Positions 12,489-20,742 of a DNA stretch of 64,000 bases are shown here, piece after piece; position 1 is the first letter of the stretch; every line of letters begins with the position of its first letter. The position numbers and the translations under genes were made by a program. Source of the stretch: Streptomyces xylophagus (GTDB lineage Bacteria; Actinomycetota; Actinomycetes; Streptomycetales; Streptomycetaceae); assembly GCF_000716435.1 (NCBI RefSeq), contig NZ_JNWO01000007.1, positions 372,001-436,000 of the forward strand, written 5' to 3'. The notes under the pieces were generated by a model. That model was not told the DNA's origin. It saw nothing but the letters and a program-made list of their open reading frames with translations, and made no database searches.

Positions 12489-13751
12489 TCAGGCCCTTGC
12501 GACGGTCACCCGCACGGGACCACCCCCGACGTCGACCAGGTGGTTCCAGCGTGCCGTGAGGGGCAGAGTGCGGTTCGGAACGGCCGTCCGCAAGCCTTCG
12601 TGGTGGAGGAGGCGACCGTCCTGAACGACGTGCAGGATCGGGCGGTGCAACACGGTCGCGGTCCGGAGGACGTACGGGTGCTCGTCGCCGGGGGCGACCC
12701 GGTTCGGGGCGATCCAGCGCAGGGGCGGGTCGACGAGCAGGGGAACCGTGGGACGGGACCACTCGGCACCGGCGAGCAACTCCAGTACTCCGGCGGCGAC
12801 ATGGGCACCCTCGCGGGTGGCGGTGGCCGCGCTCTCCACGGGGTGCAGCACACTGCCGGCGGCGAACACACCGGGCCGCGAGGTGTGCAGGGCTCCGTCG
12901 ACGGCCGGGCCACGAGCACCGGGGTCCAGGACGACTCCGCCGCGTCGAGCGAGCTCATGGTCGGGCACGAAGTCACCGGTGAACACGACGGTGTCACAGT
13001 CCAGTTGGGCGGTGCGACCGTCCCGGTGCCGGACGCGGATGCCGGACAGCCGTCCGTGGCCGAGGAGTTCGGTGAGCGTGGTGTCGGTGAGGAGCGGGAC
13101 GCGGTGTCGGAGGCGGGCGTTGTGGGCGCGGGCGGTTGTCGTCTGGGGGCGGTCCAACTCGGTGACCATGGCGACGACTTGGGCACCGGCGGTTCGGGCG
13201 GTGTCGGCGGCGGCGTAGGAGACGTCCTCGGCGCCGACCACGACGACTCGGGTACCGACCCGCTGCCCATGGAGATGGACCGCCTGCTGCAACTCACCTG
13301 TGGTGTACACCCCGTTGGGGCGGGTGCCCGGCACCAGGCGAGCCGCACGGGGGCGCTCGCGGGCACCGGTGGCGAGGACGACGGCTCCCGCGCGAATGGT
13401 CTCCGGGCCTTGCGCGCCAACGGTGTTCAGGGCCAGCGGCCCCGCCCAGTCGAGGGCGGTGATCCCGGTACGGACGACGGCTCCGGCGCGGACGGCGGCG
13501 GTGAGGAGCAGGCGGGCGTACGCGGGTCCGGTGAGCGGATGCGTCCAGGTGCCGAAGCCGCCGTGGTGGCAGTGCCGGGGTACTCCCCCGGCGTGCTGTT
13601 CCCGGTCCAGGACTTCGACGCGGGCTACTCCGGCGACGGCGAGGCGGGCGGCCGTGGCGAGTCCGGCGGGGCCTGCGCCGACGATCAGGACGTCGACTTC
13701 GCGCGGCGGGCGAATCCGGCTCTCGCCCCGCACCTCTGCTGCACCGTCCAC
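12489..13751 (-). CDS. FAD/NAD(P)-dependent oxidoreductase, third gene of glycerol-type operon
   Basis: A 420-residue pyridine-nucleotide-disulfide-reductase-like flavoprotein. The first Rossmann motif is DVLIVGAGPAGLATAARLA and the second (NAD-binding) is TRVVVVGAEDVSYAAADTA; ATGARERPR and the FAD-closing GVFAAGSVLHPVES follow. The pattern resembles the alpha subunit of hydrogen-cyanide-synthase/opine-oxidase-type enzymes and fits a partner for the preceding GlpA-like protein. The GTG at 13751 lies two bases after the stop of the GlpA-like gene, with GGGGACG upstream, so translation is probably coupled. The exact reaction is inferred only from operon position. Confidence 0.78.
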   Translation of the reverse strand: MDGAAEVRGESRIRPPREVDVLIVGAGPAGLATAARLAVAGVARVEVLDREQHAGGVPRHCHHGGFGTWTHPLTGPAYARLLLTAAVRAGAVVRTGITALDWAGPLALNTVGAQGPETIRAGAVVLATGARERPRAARLVPGTRPNGVYTTGELQQAVHLHGQRVGTRVVVVGAEDVSYAAADTARTAGAQVVAMVTELDRPQTTTARAHNARLRHRVPLLTDTTLTELLGHGRLSGIRVRHRDGRTAQLDCDTVVFTGDFVPDHELARRGGVVLDPGARGPAVDGALHTSRPGVFAAGSVLHPVESAATATREGAHVAAGVLELLAGAEWSRPTVPLLVDPPLRWIAPNRVAPGDEHPYVLRTATVLHRPILHVVQDGRLLHHEGLRTAVPNRTLPLTARWNHLVDVGGGPVRVTVARA

Positions 13752-13752
13752 T

Positions 13753-15162
13753 TCACGTCCCCGTCCGCGCCTCTTCGAACAACTCCCGTACAGCCGCCCC
13801 GCAGTAGAACCCCTGACAGCGGCCGGCCCGGGCCCGCGTCCGCCGGCGCAGTCCGTCAAGGCTGCGCGGCGGCACCGTACTGGCCAGCGCGTCCCGTATC
13901 TCGCCCCGCGTCACCCGCTCGCAGTGGCAGACGAGGGTGCCGTACTCCGGGTCGGCGGCGATGAGTTCGGCCCGTTGGTACGGGCGCGGGTACGCCTCCC
14001 CGAGGTTCGGCATGCCTACCGGTGCCAAGTCCACGGCAGGGCCCAGGTCGAGGCCCGTGTCGGCCAGCAACGCGGTCACGTGTGCGGCGATGGCGAGGGA
14101 CGCGGTCAGGCCGGTGGAGCGGATGCCGCCCACCGTGACGTACGCCTGCTCAGGGTGGGCGGTGATGCGGTAGTCGTCCTGGTCGGTGGCCGCGCGCAGG
14201 CCGGCGTAGACCGCGGTGATCTCCTCGTCGAGCAGCGCGGGGAGGATGCGTGCGCCCTTCTCCCGCAGCTGGGCCAGGCCTTCGGCGGTCGAGCCGGTCG
14301 CGCGCTTGTCGTGCAGGTCTTCGGCGGTGGGGCCGAGGAGCAGGTTGCCGTAGACCGTCGGGGCGACCAGGACGCCCTTGCCGAGTGCTGTGGGGACGGG
14401 CAGGAGGATGTGGTGGAGCAGGTCGCGGGCGAGCTTGTCGAAGACGATCAGTTGGCCCCGGCGTGGGGTGACGGTGAAGTCGTCGTGCCCCAGGTGGCGG
14501 TCGAGGGTGTCCGCGTGCAGGCCGGCCGCGTTGACGAGCCAGCGGGTGCGGAGGGTGCCCCGGGCGGTGGTGAGCACGTGGGTGCCGTCCCGCCGACCGA
14601 CCTGCTCCACCGGCGAGTTGAGGTGCAGGTCCACTCCCTGCCGGACCGCCTGCGTCGCGTACGCCAGTGTCGTCGTCCATGGGCAGACGATGCTCTCGCC
14701 GGGCACGTGCAGGGCACCGAGCGCGCCCGGGCCGAGGTGCGGTTCGCGTGCGTACAGTTCCGGCGGCTCGATCAGGTGCGCGTCGCCGTATTCGTTGCGT
14801 ACGGCCTTCTCCGCCAAGTGCGGCAGCGCCGCCAGCTGTTCCTCGTCCCAGGCCACCAGCAGCGCGCCCACCCGCTCGACGGGAATGCCCGACTCGGCCG
14901 CGTACCCGGCGAGTTGACGTGAGCCCTCCCGGACGAGACGCGCTTCGAGCGAGCCCGGTACCGCGTCGAAACCGGTGTGCAGGATCGCGGTGTTCGCCTT
15001 CGAGGTGCCCTGGCCGACGTCGTCCTGGGCCTCGACGACCGCGACCCGCAGGCTCGGGCGGCGGGCCAGTTCGCGGGCGATCGCGCAGCCGACCACTCCC
15101 GCGCCGACCACCGTCACGTCGTAACTCCGCGACGGCAGTGGCCCGTTGGCCGTGACCGTCAT
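13753..15162 (-). CDS. GlpA-like glycerol-3-phosphate dehydrogenase with C-terminal BFD [2Fe-2S] domain
   Basis: A 469-residue flavoprotein of the DAO superfamily. The FAD fold begins YDVTVVGAGVVGCAIARELA, and GQGTSKANTAILHTGFDA is the family's substrate-side loop. The last 60 residues form a BFD-like iron-sulfur domain with ligands CHC and, about 35 residues later, CQGFYC (C-x-C ... C-x4-C), as in the anaerobic GlpA subunit. It should oxidise glycerol-3-phosphate (or a similar 2-hydroxy-phosphate) and pass electrons on. ATG 15162 overlaps the kinase stop in ATGA. A longer open frame continues upstream to 16647 but is only an antisense shadow of the kinase. Confidence 0.85.
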   Translation of the reverse strand: MTVTANGPLPSRSYDVTVVGAGVVGCAIARELARRPSLRVAVVEAQDDVGQGTSKANTAILHTGFDAVPGSLEARLVREGSRQLAGYAAESGIPVERVGALLVAWDEEQLAALPHLAEKAVRNEYGDAHLIEPPELYAREPHLGPGALGALHVPGESIVCPWTTTLAYATQAVRQGVDLHLNSPVEQVGRRDGTHVLTTARGTLRTRWLVNAAGLHADTLDRHLGHDDFTVTPRRGQLIVFDKLARDLLHHILLPVPTALGKGVLVAPTVYGNLLLGPTAEDLHDKRATGSTAEGLAQLREKGARILPALLDEEITAVYAGLRAATDQDDYRITAHPEQAYVTVGGIRSTGLTASLAIAAHVTALLADTGLDLGPAVDLAPVGMPNLGEAYPRPYQRAELIAADPEYGTLVCHCERVTRGEIRDALASTVPPRSLDGLRRRTRARAGRCQGFYCGAAVRELFEEARTGT

Positions 15163-16598
15163 GCGGGGGCCCGGTCGAGCAGCGCGGTGACCTCGGTGCG
15201 GAAGGTGGCGAGGCGTTCGGCCGCGTGGTCGGGGGTGATGCGCGGCTCGTAGAGGGCGGCGGGTTTCCAGTCGGGCAGTGCGTCGGCGACGGTCAGTCCG
15301 GGTTCGGCGCCGAGTCGGGCCAGGGCGCCCACGCCGAGGGCGGTCGCGTCGGGCAGTGCGGAGACCTCGACGGGGCGTTGCAGGAGGTCGGCCTGGGTCT
15401 GCATGAGCAGGGCGGAGCGGGTGAGGCCGCCGTCGACGCGCAGGACGTCGAGGGGTGTGCCGAGGTCGGTCGCGGCGGCTTCGGCGAGTGAGACGACCTG
15501 TGCGGCGAGGCCCTCGCACAGGGCGCGCACCAGGTGCCCGCGCGTGGTGTCGAGGCCGAGGCCGGTGAGCGAGCCGCGCAGGTCGCCGCGCCACCAGGGA
15601 GCGGCGAGTCCGGCGAGGGCGGGCACGAAGGTGACACCCCCGCTGTCGGGTTCGGCGCCGCCCACGCGGTCCAGGTCGGCGGCGCCGGTGATGACACCGA
15701 TGTCGGTGAGCCAGCGGACGGCGGACGCGGCCGTGTACACCTGCCCGTCGAGGCAGTAACTGGTCTGCCCCGCAAGGCGCCAGGCCACGCAGCTCACCAG
15801 GCCCGAGTCCCCGCGCCGGGGTGTGTCGCCGGTGTGGGCGAGCAGGAACGCCCCCGTGCCGTAGGTGCACTTGGCGCCGCCGGGTGCGGTGATCCGCTGG
15901 GCGAGCAGGGCCGCCTGTTGGTCCACGACGAGTCCGGTGAGGGGTATCTCCGTGCCGAACGCCGTGGTCGTACCGATGAGTTCGGCGCAGTCGACCACGC
16001 CCGGGAGGCGTTCCCCGGACAGGCCGTACAGGTCGAGGGCACGGGGTGACCAAGCGACCTTGTCGAGGTCGAGGAGTTGGGTACGCCCGGCGGTCGCGGC
16101 GTCGGTGACGTGGGTGCCGGTGAGGCGGTGGACCAGCCAGGAGTCGCTGGTGGTGACCATGCCCTCGCGGGTGAGGTGGCGGCGGATCCAGGCCATCTTG
16201 GGCGCGGCGAAGTACGGGTCGAGCGGCAGGCCTGTCAGGTCGCGCAACTCGTCGGCGTGCTCGGCGAGTTCGGCGCAGACGCTCTCCGCTCGGCGGTCCT
16301 GCCAGACGAGCGCGTCGGTCAGCGGCATACCGGTGTCGGGGTCCCAGGCGAGCACAGTCTCGCCCTGGTTGGCCAGGCCCAGTGCCGCCACGGGTTCGTC
16401 GGCCTCGGCTAGTGCGCGGCGTCCGGCGATGATCACCGACTCGTACAGTTCCTCGGGGTCGGCCTCTACGAGGCCGCCAGGCAGTCGGCGGGTCCCGACC
16501 GAGACGAACCCGGTGCCGATCACGCCGCGTTCGGGACAGATCACCAGGGCCTTCGTACCGGATGTTCCCTGGTCGACGGCGAGTACCGGACCCGTCAT
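15159..16598 (-). CDS. FGGY carbohydrate kinase, glycerol kinase-like
   Basis: A 479-residue ATP-dependent kinase. The N-terminal phosphate loop is VLAVDQGTSGTKALV, the substrate region has LVWQDRRAESVC, and KCTYGTGAFLLAHTGDTP is the hallmark of glycerol kinases within FGGY. The C-terminal domain has the adenosine motif DVLRVDGGLTRSALLMQ. It would make glycerol-3-phosphate for the coupled dehydrogenase gene that follows with a 4-base overlap. ATG 16598 has GGGAGGGGTGGT directly upstream. A polyol other than glycerol is possible because the glycerol-specific WVEHD box is replaced by GLVEADPEEL. Confidence 0.82.
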   Translation of the reverse strand: MTGPVLAVDQGTSGTKALVICPERGVIGTGFVSVGTRRLPGGLVEADPEELYESVIIAGRRALAEADEPVAALGLANQGETVLAWDPDTGMPLTDALVWQDRRAESVCAELAEHADELRDLTGLPLDPYFAAPKMAWIRRHLTREGMVTTSDSWLVHRLTGTHVTDAATAGRTQLLDLDKVAWSPRALDLYGLSGERLPGVVDCAELIGTTTAFGTEIPLTGLVVDQQAALLAQRITAPGGAKCTYGTGAFLLAHTGDTPRRGDSGLVSCVAWRLAGQTSYCLDGQVYTAASAVRWLTDIGVITGAADLDRVGGAEPDSGGVTFVPALAGLAAPWWRGDLRGSLTGLGLDTTRGHLVRALCEGLAAQVVSLAEAAATDLGTPLDVLRVDGGLTRSALLMQTQADLLQRPVEVSALPDATALGVGALARLGAEPGLTVADALPDWKPAALYEPRITPDHAAERLATFRTEVTALLDRAPA

Positions 16599-16675
16599 AC
16601 CACCCCTCCCGTAGATCACTGCGCGACAGCCTGCCGCCGGTCCGCACACCACGTCAAGCGTTTCTGATCATCGGT

Positions 16676-16702
16676 CAACTCCCAGATATATCTACCGAGT
16701 TG
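16676..16702. promoter_or_regulatory. Nested palindrome, candidate operator of the glycerol-type operon
   Basis: CAACTC (16676-16681) and GAGTTG (16697-16702) form an inverted repeat whose spacer contains the perfect 10-bp palindrome AGATATATCT (16684-16693), with nearly the same centre. It lies 78 bases before the kinase start in the 253-bp divergent region and is AT-rich for this genome, as expected of a repressor site overlapping a promoter. Confidence 0.45.
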
Positions 16703-16851
16703 GGGGCGATCGGGAAACCGGAGGTGATGCGGAACCTCCGCCTCTATAGTGACCGCGGACCAACGCGATCTCCTCGACCGCCGCCCTGAGGAGGGCTGTT
16801 GTTACTCCACCCTGCCGTCGTGCCCGTGAACCGCCTTGTGGCGAGCGGCTG

Positions 16852-17850
16852 ATGGCGAGAGAAGGAGCACGTCCCTCCTACGACCCCGCCGGCCACGACC
16901 CGGCCCTGCGCACGGCTCTCCAGGATCTGCGGACCGGACGCTGGATGTCGATGCGCACGCTGCTCGCCGACACCGCGGAGTGGTGGCAGTGGACTCAGCG
17001 CACCCAGGTTCTCGCGGCTGCGGCGGCCGGCACGGACGTGGTGCGGGCCTGGCTCGCGGAGGAGCCGCACAGTGTGCCGGCCGCGGTGATGCGCGCCCGG
17101 GTCGCCGTGGAGCGCGCGCTGCGGGCCCACCGCGACAAGCACCGTCGTACGCACGAACTGTGGGTCGAGGCCTGGGACGCGAGCGAAACCGCCGCCCAAA
17201 TCGCGCCCCGGGACCCGGTGCCGTGGGTGTGTCTGCTGGCGCTCGCCCAGATCGACCGGGACCAGCGCTGGGACGAGCACCGCGCCCCGCCCCCGGAGCC
17301 GATGCTGCCAACAGGACCGTGGGGTCTGCTGGCCGAGGCCGACAGACGGGACCCCTACAACCGCGAGGCGTACCACCGGATGCTCCAGTTCCTGTACGCG
17401 CGCGGGTCCTCGGGGCGGCTCGCGGAGGCGGTCGGCTACGCGCACTGGGCGGCGGAGTCGGCGCCGCGGGGTTCCGCGCTGCACGTCCTGCCGCTGTATG
17501 TGCGGGTCGAGCGGTACCGGCGCGGCGGCGGGCGCGACGCGGCCCTCGATCTGCACTGGGTGGCGGAGGACGCGAGCCGCGAGGCGCGCCAGGCCCTGCA
17601 CCTCTGGTTTGAGCACACGCACATGGCCGAGCGCTCCCTGCTGGACCTCAACCATCTCGCCCACGCGCTGTGGGGCGCACTCCAATTCCCGGACGCGGCC
17701 CGGGTGTTCGACGCGCTCGGCCCGTACTGCACCCCCGTCCCGTGGACCTACCGCACCCCGCAGCCGGGCGATCAGGCCCAGGCGACGGACGTGTTCGTCC
17801 AGGCCCGTACGCGCAGCCGCGCGGCCCGCGACCCCGGCGGGCGCCCCTGA
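16852..17850 (+). CDS. Hypothetical helical-repeat protein
   Basis: A soluble 332-residue protein without signal peptide or membrane segment. It is alpha-helical throughout, with Trp/Arg-rich, TPR-like spacing (ALRTALQDLRTGRWMSMRTL, VAVERALRAHRDKHRRTHEL, AYHRMLQFLYARGSSGRL). I do not recognise a named domain. The predicted role is scaffold or adaptor by fold only. It starts with ATG after GAGCGGCTG, and is followed 38 bases later by a permease gene on the same strand, so an operon is possible. Confidence 0.7.
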   Translation: MAREGARPSYDPAGHDPALRTALQDLRTGRWMSMRTLLADTAEWWQWTQRTQVLAAAAAGTDVVRAWLAEEPHSVPAAVMRARVAVERALRAHRDKHRRTHELWVEAWDASETAAQIAPRDPVPWVCLLALAQIDRDQRWDEHRAPPPEPMLPTGPWGLLAEADRRDPYNREAYHRMLQFLYARGSSGRLAEAVGYAHWAAESAPRGSALHVLPLYVRVERYRRGGGRDAALDLHWVAEDASREARQALHLWFEHTHMAERSLLDLNHLAHALWGALQFPDAARVFDALGPYCTPVPWTYRTPQPGDQAQATDVFVQARTRSRAARDPGGRP

Positions 17851-17888
17851 GACCCACCCCCCCACTCCTCACCCCCGGAGGTTCCGTC

Positions 17889-19424
17889 TTGTCGTCCCTC
17901 ATTCCCGAAGGTGATCCACAGCACGGTGATCCGCAGCACGACGAGGAACAGCGCCTTCGCGAACTCGGCTACCGGCCGGTGCTCGCCCGCCGCATGGGCG
18001 GTTTCGGCAACTTCGCGATCAGCTTCTCGGTGATCTCCATCCTGTCCGGCTGCATGACCCTGTACGGCTTCGGCATGGGCACGGGCGGCCCCGCCGTGAT
18101 GCTGTGGGGCTGGGCGGGCGTCGGCCTGTTCGTGCTGTGCGTGGGACTCGCGCTCGCCGAGGTCACCAGCGCGTATCCGACGTCCGGCGCCCTCTACTAC
18201 ATGGCCGACCGGCTCGGCGGCCGGCGCTGGGGCTGGTACACGGGCTGGCTGAATCTGCTCGGTCTGCTGGGCGCGATCGCCGGCATCGACTACGGCGCGG
18301 CCCTGTTCACCGGCGCCTTCGCGAGCATCCAGTGGGGTTTCGAGCCGACGCCCGGCAGGACCATGCTGATCTTCCTCGGCATCCTGCTGCTGCACGCCTT
18401 ACTGAACCTCTTCGGCGTCCGGCTGGTCAGCGTCCTCAACTCGGTCAGCGTGTGGTGGCACCTGGCCGGAGTCGCCGTGATCGTCGGCGCGCTGGTGATC
18501 GTCCCGGACCACCACCAGTCGGCGTCCTTCGTGTTCACGAAGTTCGTCAACGACACCGGCTGGTCCAACCCCGTGTACGTGGCCGCGATCGGCCTGCTGC
18601 TGGCCCAGTACACCTTCTCCGGCTACGACGCCTCGGCGCACCTCTCCGAGGAGACGTCGAACGCCTCGGTGTCGGCGGCACGCGGCATCGTCCGCTCGAT
18701 CTGGGTGTCATGGATAGCGGGCTTCGTACTCCTGGCGGGCCTGACGTTCGCCATCCAGAACTACGAGGGCACCCGAAGCAGCGCGACCGGCGTACCGCCC
18801 GCGCAGATCCTCCTCGACGGCCTCGGCACGGACGGCGCCACCGCCCTGCTCCTCGTCGTGATCGTCGCGCAGCTCTTCTGCGGCAACGCCGAGGTCGCCG
18901 CCGCCAGCCGTATGGTCTTCGCGTTCAGCCGGGACAAGGCCCTGCCCGGCTCGGCCCTGTGGCGCAAGGTCAGCAACCGCACCCAAACCCCGGTCGCCGC
19001 GGTCTGGTTGGCGGTGCTGGCCGCCGCGCTGCTCGCCCTGCCGTCCCTGTACTCGGTGACGGCGTACGGCGCGGTCACCGCGATCAACGTCATCGGCATC
19101 ACACCCGCATACGCGATCCCCGTGTTCCTGCGGCTGCGCGCGGGGGATCGATTTCAGCCGGGTCCGTGGAGCCTGGGCCGGTGGAGTCGGCCGATCGGCT
19201 GGGTCGCCGTGGTGTGGGTGGCCTGTGTGACGGTGCTGTTCTGTCTGCCCCAGTCCTCACCGGTGACGGTCGACTCGATGAACTACGCGTCCATCGCCCT
19301 CGCCGTCGTACTCGTCCTCGCCAGCGTGTGGTGGTACGTCGCCCGCCGTTCGTACGGCACACCGACCACGGCCGCCTACGGCTCCGACCGCGACCAGGCC
19401 GAACTCGCCGAGGGAATCGTCTGA
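17889..19424 (+). CDS. APC-superfamily amino acid/GABA/choline-type permease
   Basis: A 511-residue inner-membrane transporter with about twelve hydrophobic segments. The N-terminal box LGYRPVLARRMGGFGNFAIS and the later FSGYDASAHLSEETSNAS motif are typical of the amino acid/choline (GabP/BAT1-like) branch. TTG 17889 is taken as start because GGAG lies nine bases before it and the next residues (SSLIPEGDP) lead into the hydrophilic N terminus. The substrate cannot be told; amine or amino acid uptake is likely. Confidence 0.85.
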   Translation: MSSLIPEGDPQHGDPQHDEEQRLRELGYRPVLARRMGGFGNFAISFSVISILSGCMTLYGFGMGTGGPAVMLWGWAGVGLFVLCVGLALAEVTSAYPTSGALYYMADRLGGRRWGWYTGWLNLLGLLGAIAGIDYGAALFTGAFASIQWGFEPTPGRTMLIFLGILLLHALLNLFGVRLVSVLNSVSVWWHLAGVAVIVGALVIVPDHHQSASFVFTKFVNDTGWSNPVYVAAIGLLLAQYTFSGYDASAHLSEETSNASVSAARGIVRSIWVSWIAGFVLLAGLTFAIQNYEGTRSSATGVPPAQILLDGLGTDGATALLLVVIVAQLFCGNAEVAAASRMVFAFSRDKALPGSALWRKVSNRTQTPVAAVWLAVLAAALLALPSLYSVTAYGAVTAINVIGITPAYAIPVFLRLRAGDRFQPGPWSLGRWSRPIGWVAVVWVACVTVLFCLPQSSPVTVDSMNYASIALAVVLVLASVWWYVARRSYGTPTTAAYGSDRDQAELAEGIV

Positions 19425-19631
19425 AAGCCGTGCTCACAGCCCCGGACCAGGTACGAACTCCCGGTCCGGATACGGCAGGATGAGCGGTCGCGCCGGTGCA
19501 CGGGCCTGTCCCGGCCGGCGCGATCGCACTTCCGCAATGCCCGCAACACGAGCAGGTGACAACGTGACGACACTTCACATCCGGCCGTCGGCGGCACTCT
19601 TCGCCGCAGCCTCTCTCCCCGGAGGTGATCG

Positions 19632-20729
19632 ATGAACCGCACGCCGACCCTGGACGACTTCATGCTCGCCGGAATCGCCCTGGCCTCGGGCCTGTTGGCG
19701 GCCTTCCTGCTGCGCGTCCTGCTGCGCTGGCTCGGCAAGCACGCCGACCGCACCCGCTGGAGCGGCGACGACGTGATCGTCGACGCGCTGCGGACCGTGG
19801 TGCCGTGGTCGGCGATCGCCGGCGGCGCGGCGGTCGCGGGGGCGGTGCTGCCGCTGACGCGCACGGTCCAGCACCAGGTCAACCAGACCCTCCAGGTGCT
19901 GATCATCCTCGCCGTGACGGTGTCGGCGGCCCGGGTGATCGCCGGTCTGGTCCGGGCCGTGACCAACTCCCGCTCGGGGGTTGCCGGTTCGGCCACGATC
20001 TTCGTCAACATCACCCGGATACTGGTCCTGGCCATCGGCTTCCTGGTGATGCTGCAGACGCTCGGCATCTCGATAGCGCCGATGCTCACCGCCCTGGGCG
20101 TCGGCGGTCTCGCCGTGGCGCTGGCGCTTCAGGACACCCTCGCCAACCTGTTCGCGGGCATCCACATCCTCGCGTCGAAGACCGTGCAGCCGGGCGACTA
20201 CATCCGGCTGAGCAGCGGCGAAGAGGGTTACGTCGAGGACATCAACTGGCGTCAGACGACGGTCAGGGCGCTGTCCAACAACCTCGTCGTGATACCGAAC
20301 GGCCAGCTCGCCAAGACGAACATGACCAACTTCATGCGTCCCGAGCAGCAGTTGACGATCCTGGTGCAGGTGGGCGTCGGCTACGACAGCGACCTGGAGC
20401 ACGTCGAGCGCGTGACCATGGAGGTCATCGCCGAGGTCATGACCGACATCACCGGCGCGATCCCGGACCACGAACCGGCCATCCGCTTCCACACCTTCGG
20501 CGACTCCCGGATCGGCTTCACGGTGATCCTGGGCGTCGGCGAGTTCAGCGACCAGTTCCGCATCAAGCACGAGTTCATCAAGCGCCTGCACAAGCGATAC
20601 CGGCAGGAAGGCATCCGCATCCCGGCGCCGACGCGGACGGTGGCGTTGCAGCAGGGCGCGATCGCCATACCGCAGCAGCGGATCCCGGAGGACGAGCCGG
20701 GCGAAGTGTCCTCCGCCCGGCTCGACTGA
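19632..20729 (+). CDS. Small-conductance mechanosensitive channel (MscS family)
   Basis: This inner-membrane channel opens under membrane tension and releases solutes on osmotic downshock. The 365 residues include four N-terminal hydrophobic segments. The pore helix/beta-domain junction reads LALQDTLANLFAGIHILASK, the MscS signature, followed by GDYIRLSSGEEGYVEDINW of the beta domain. The C-terminal portion is the alpha/beta cytoplasmic cage. GGAGGTGATCG precedes the ATG. The 207-bp upstream region contains only a weak GC-rich hairpin near 19485-19530. It converges on the M1 peptidase gene with 13 bases between stops. Confidence 0.92.
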   Translation: MNRTPTLDDFMLAGIALASGLLAAFLLRVLLRWLGKHADRTRWSGDDVIVDALRTVVPWSAIAGGAAVAGAVLPLTRTVQHQVNQTLQVLIILAVTVSAARVIAGLVRAVTNSRSGVAGSATIFVNITRILVLAIGFLVMLQTLGISIAPMLTALGVGGLAVALALQDTLANLFAGIHILASKTVQPGDYIRLSSGEEGYVEDINWRQTTVRALSNNLVVIPNGQLAKTNMTNFMRPEQQLTILVQVGVGYDSDLEHVERVTMEVIAEVMTDITGAIPDHEPAIRFHTFGDSRIGFTVILGVGEFSDQFRIKHEFIKRLHKRYRQEGIRIPAPTRTVALQQGAIAIPQQRIPEDEPGEVSSARLD

Positions 20730-20742
20730 CGGATCAACTGGC

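Noticed and set aside
13753..16647. A 964-codon open frame on the minus strand covering both the GlpA-like and kinase genes
   Set aside because: Its upstream half is an Arg/Pro-rich shadow of the kinase in another frame; the GlpA-like protein starts at 15162 with an ATGA overlap.
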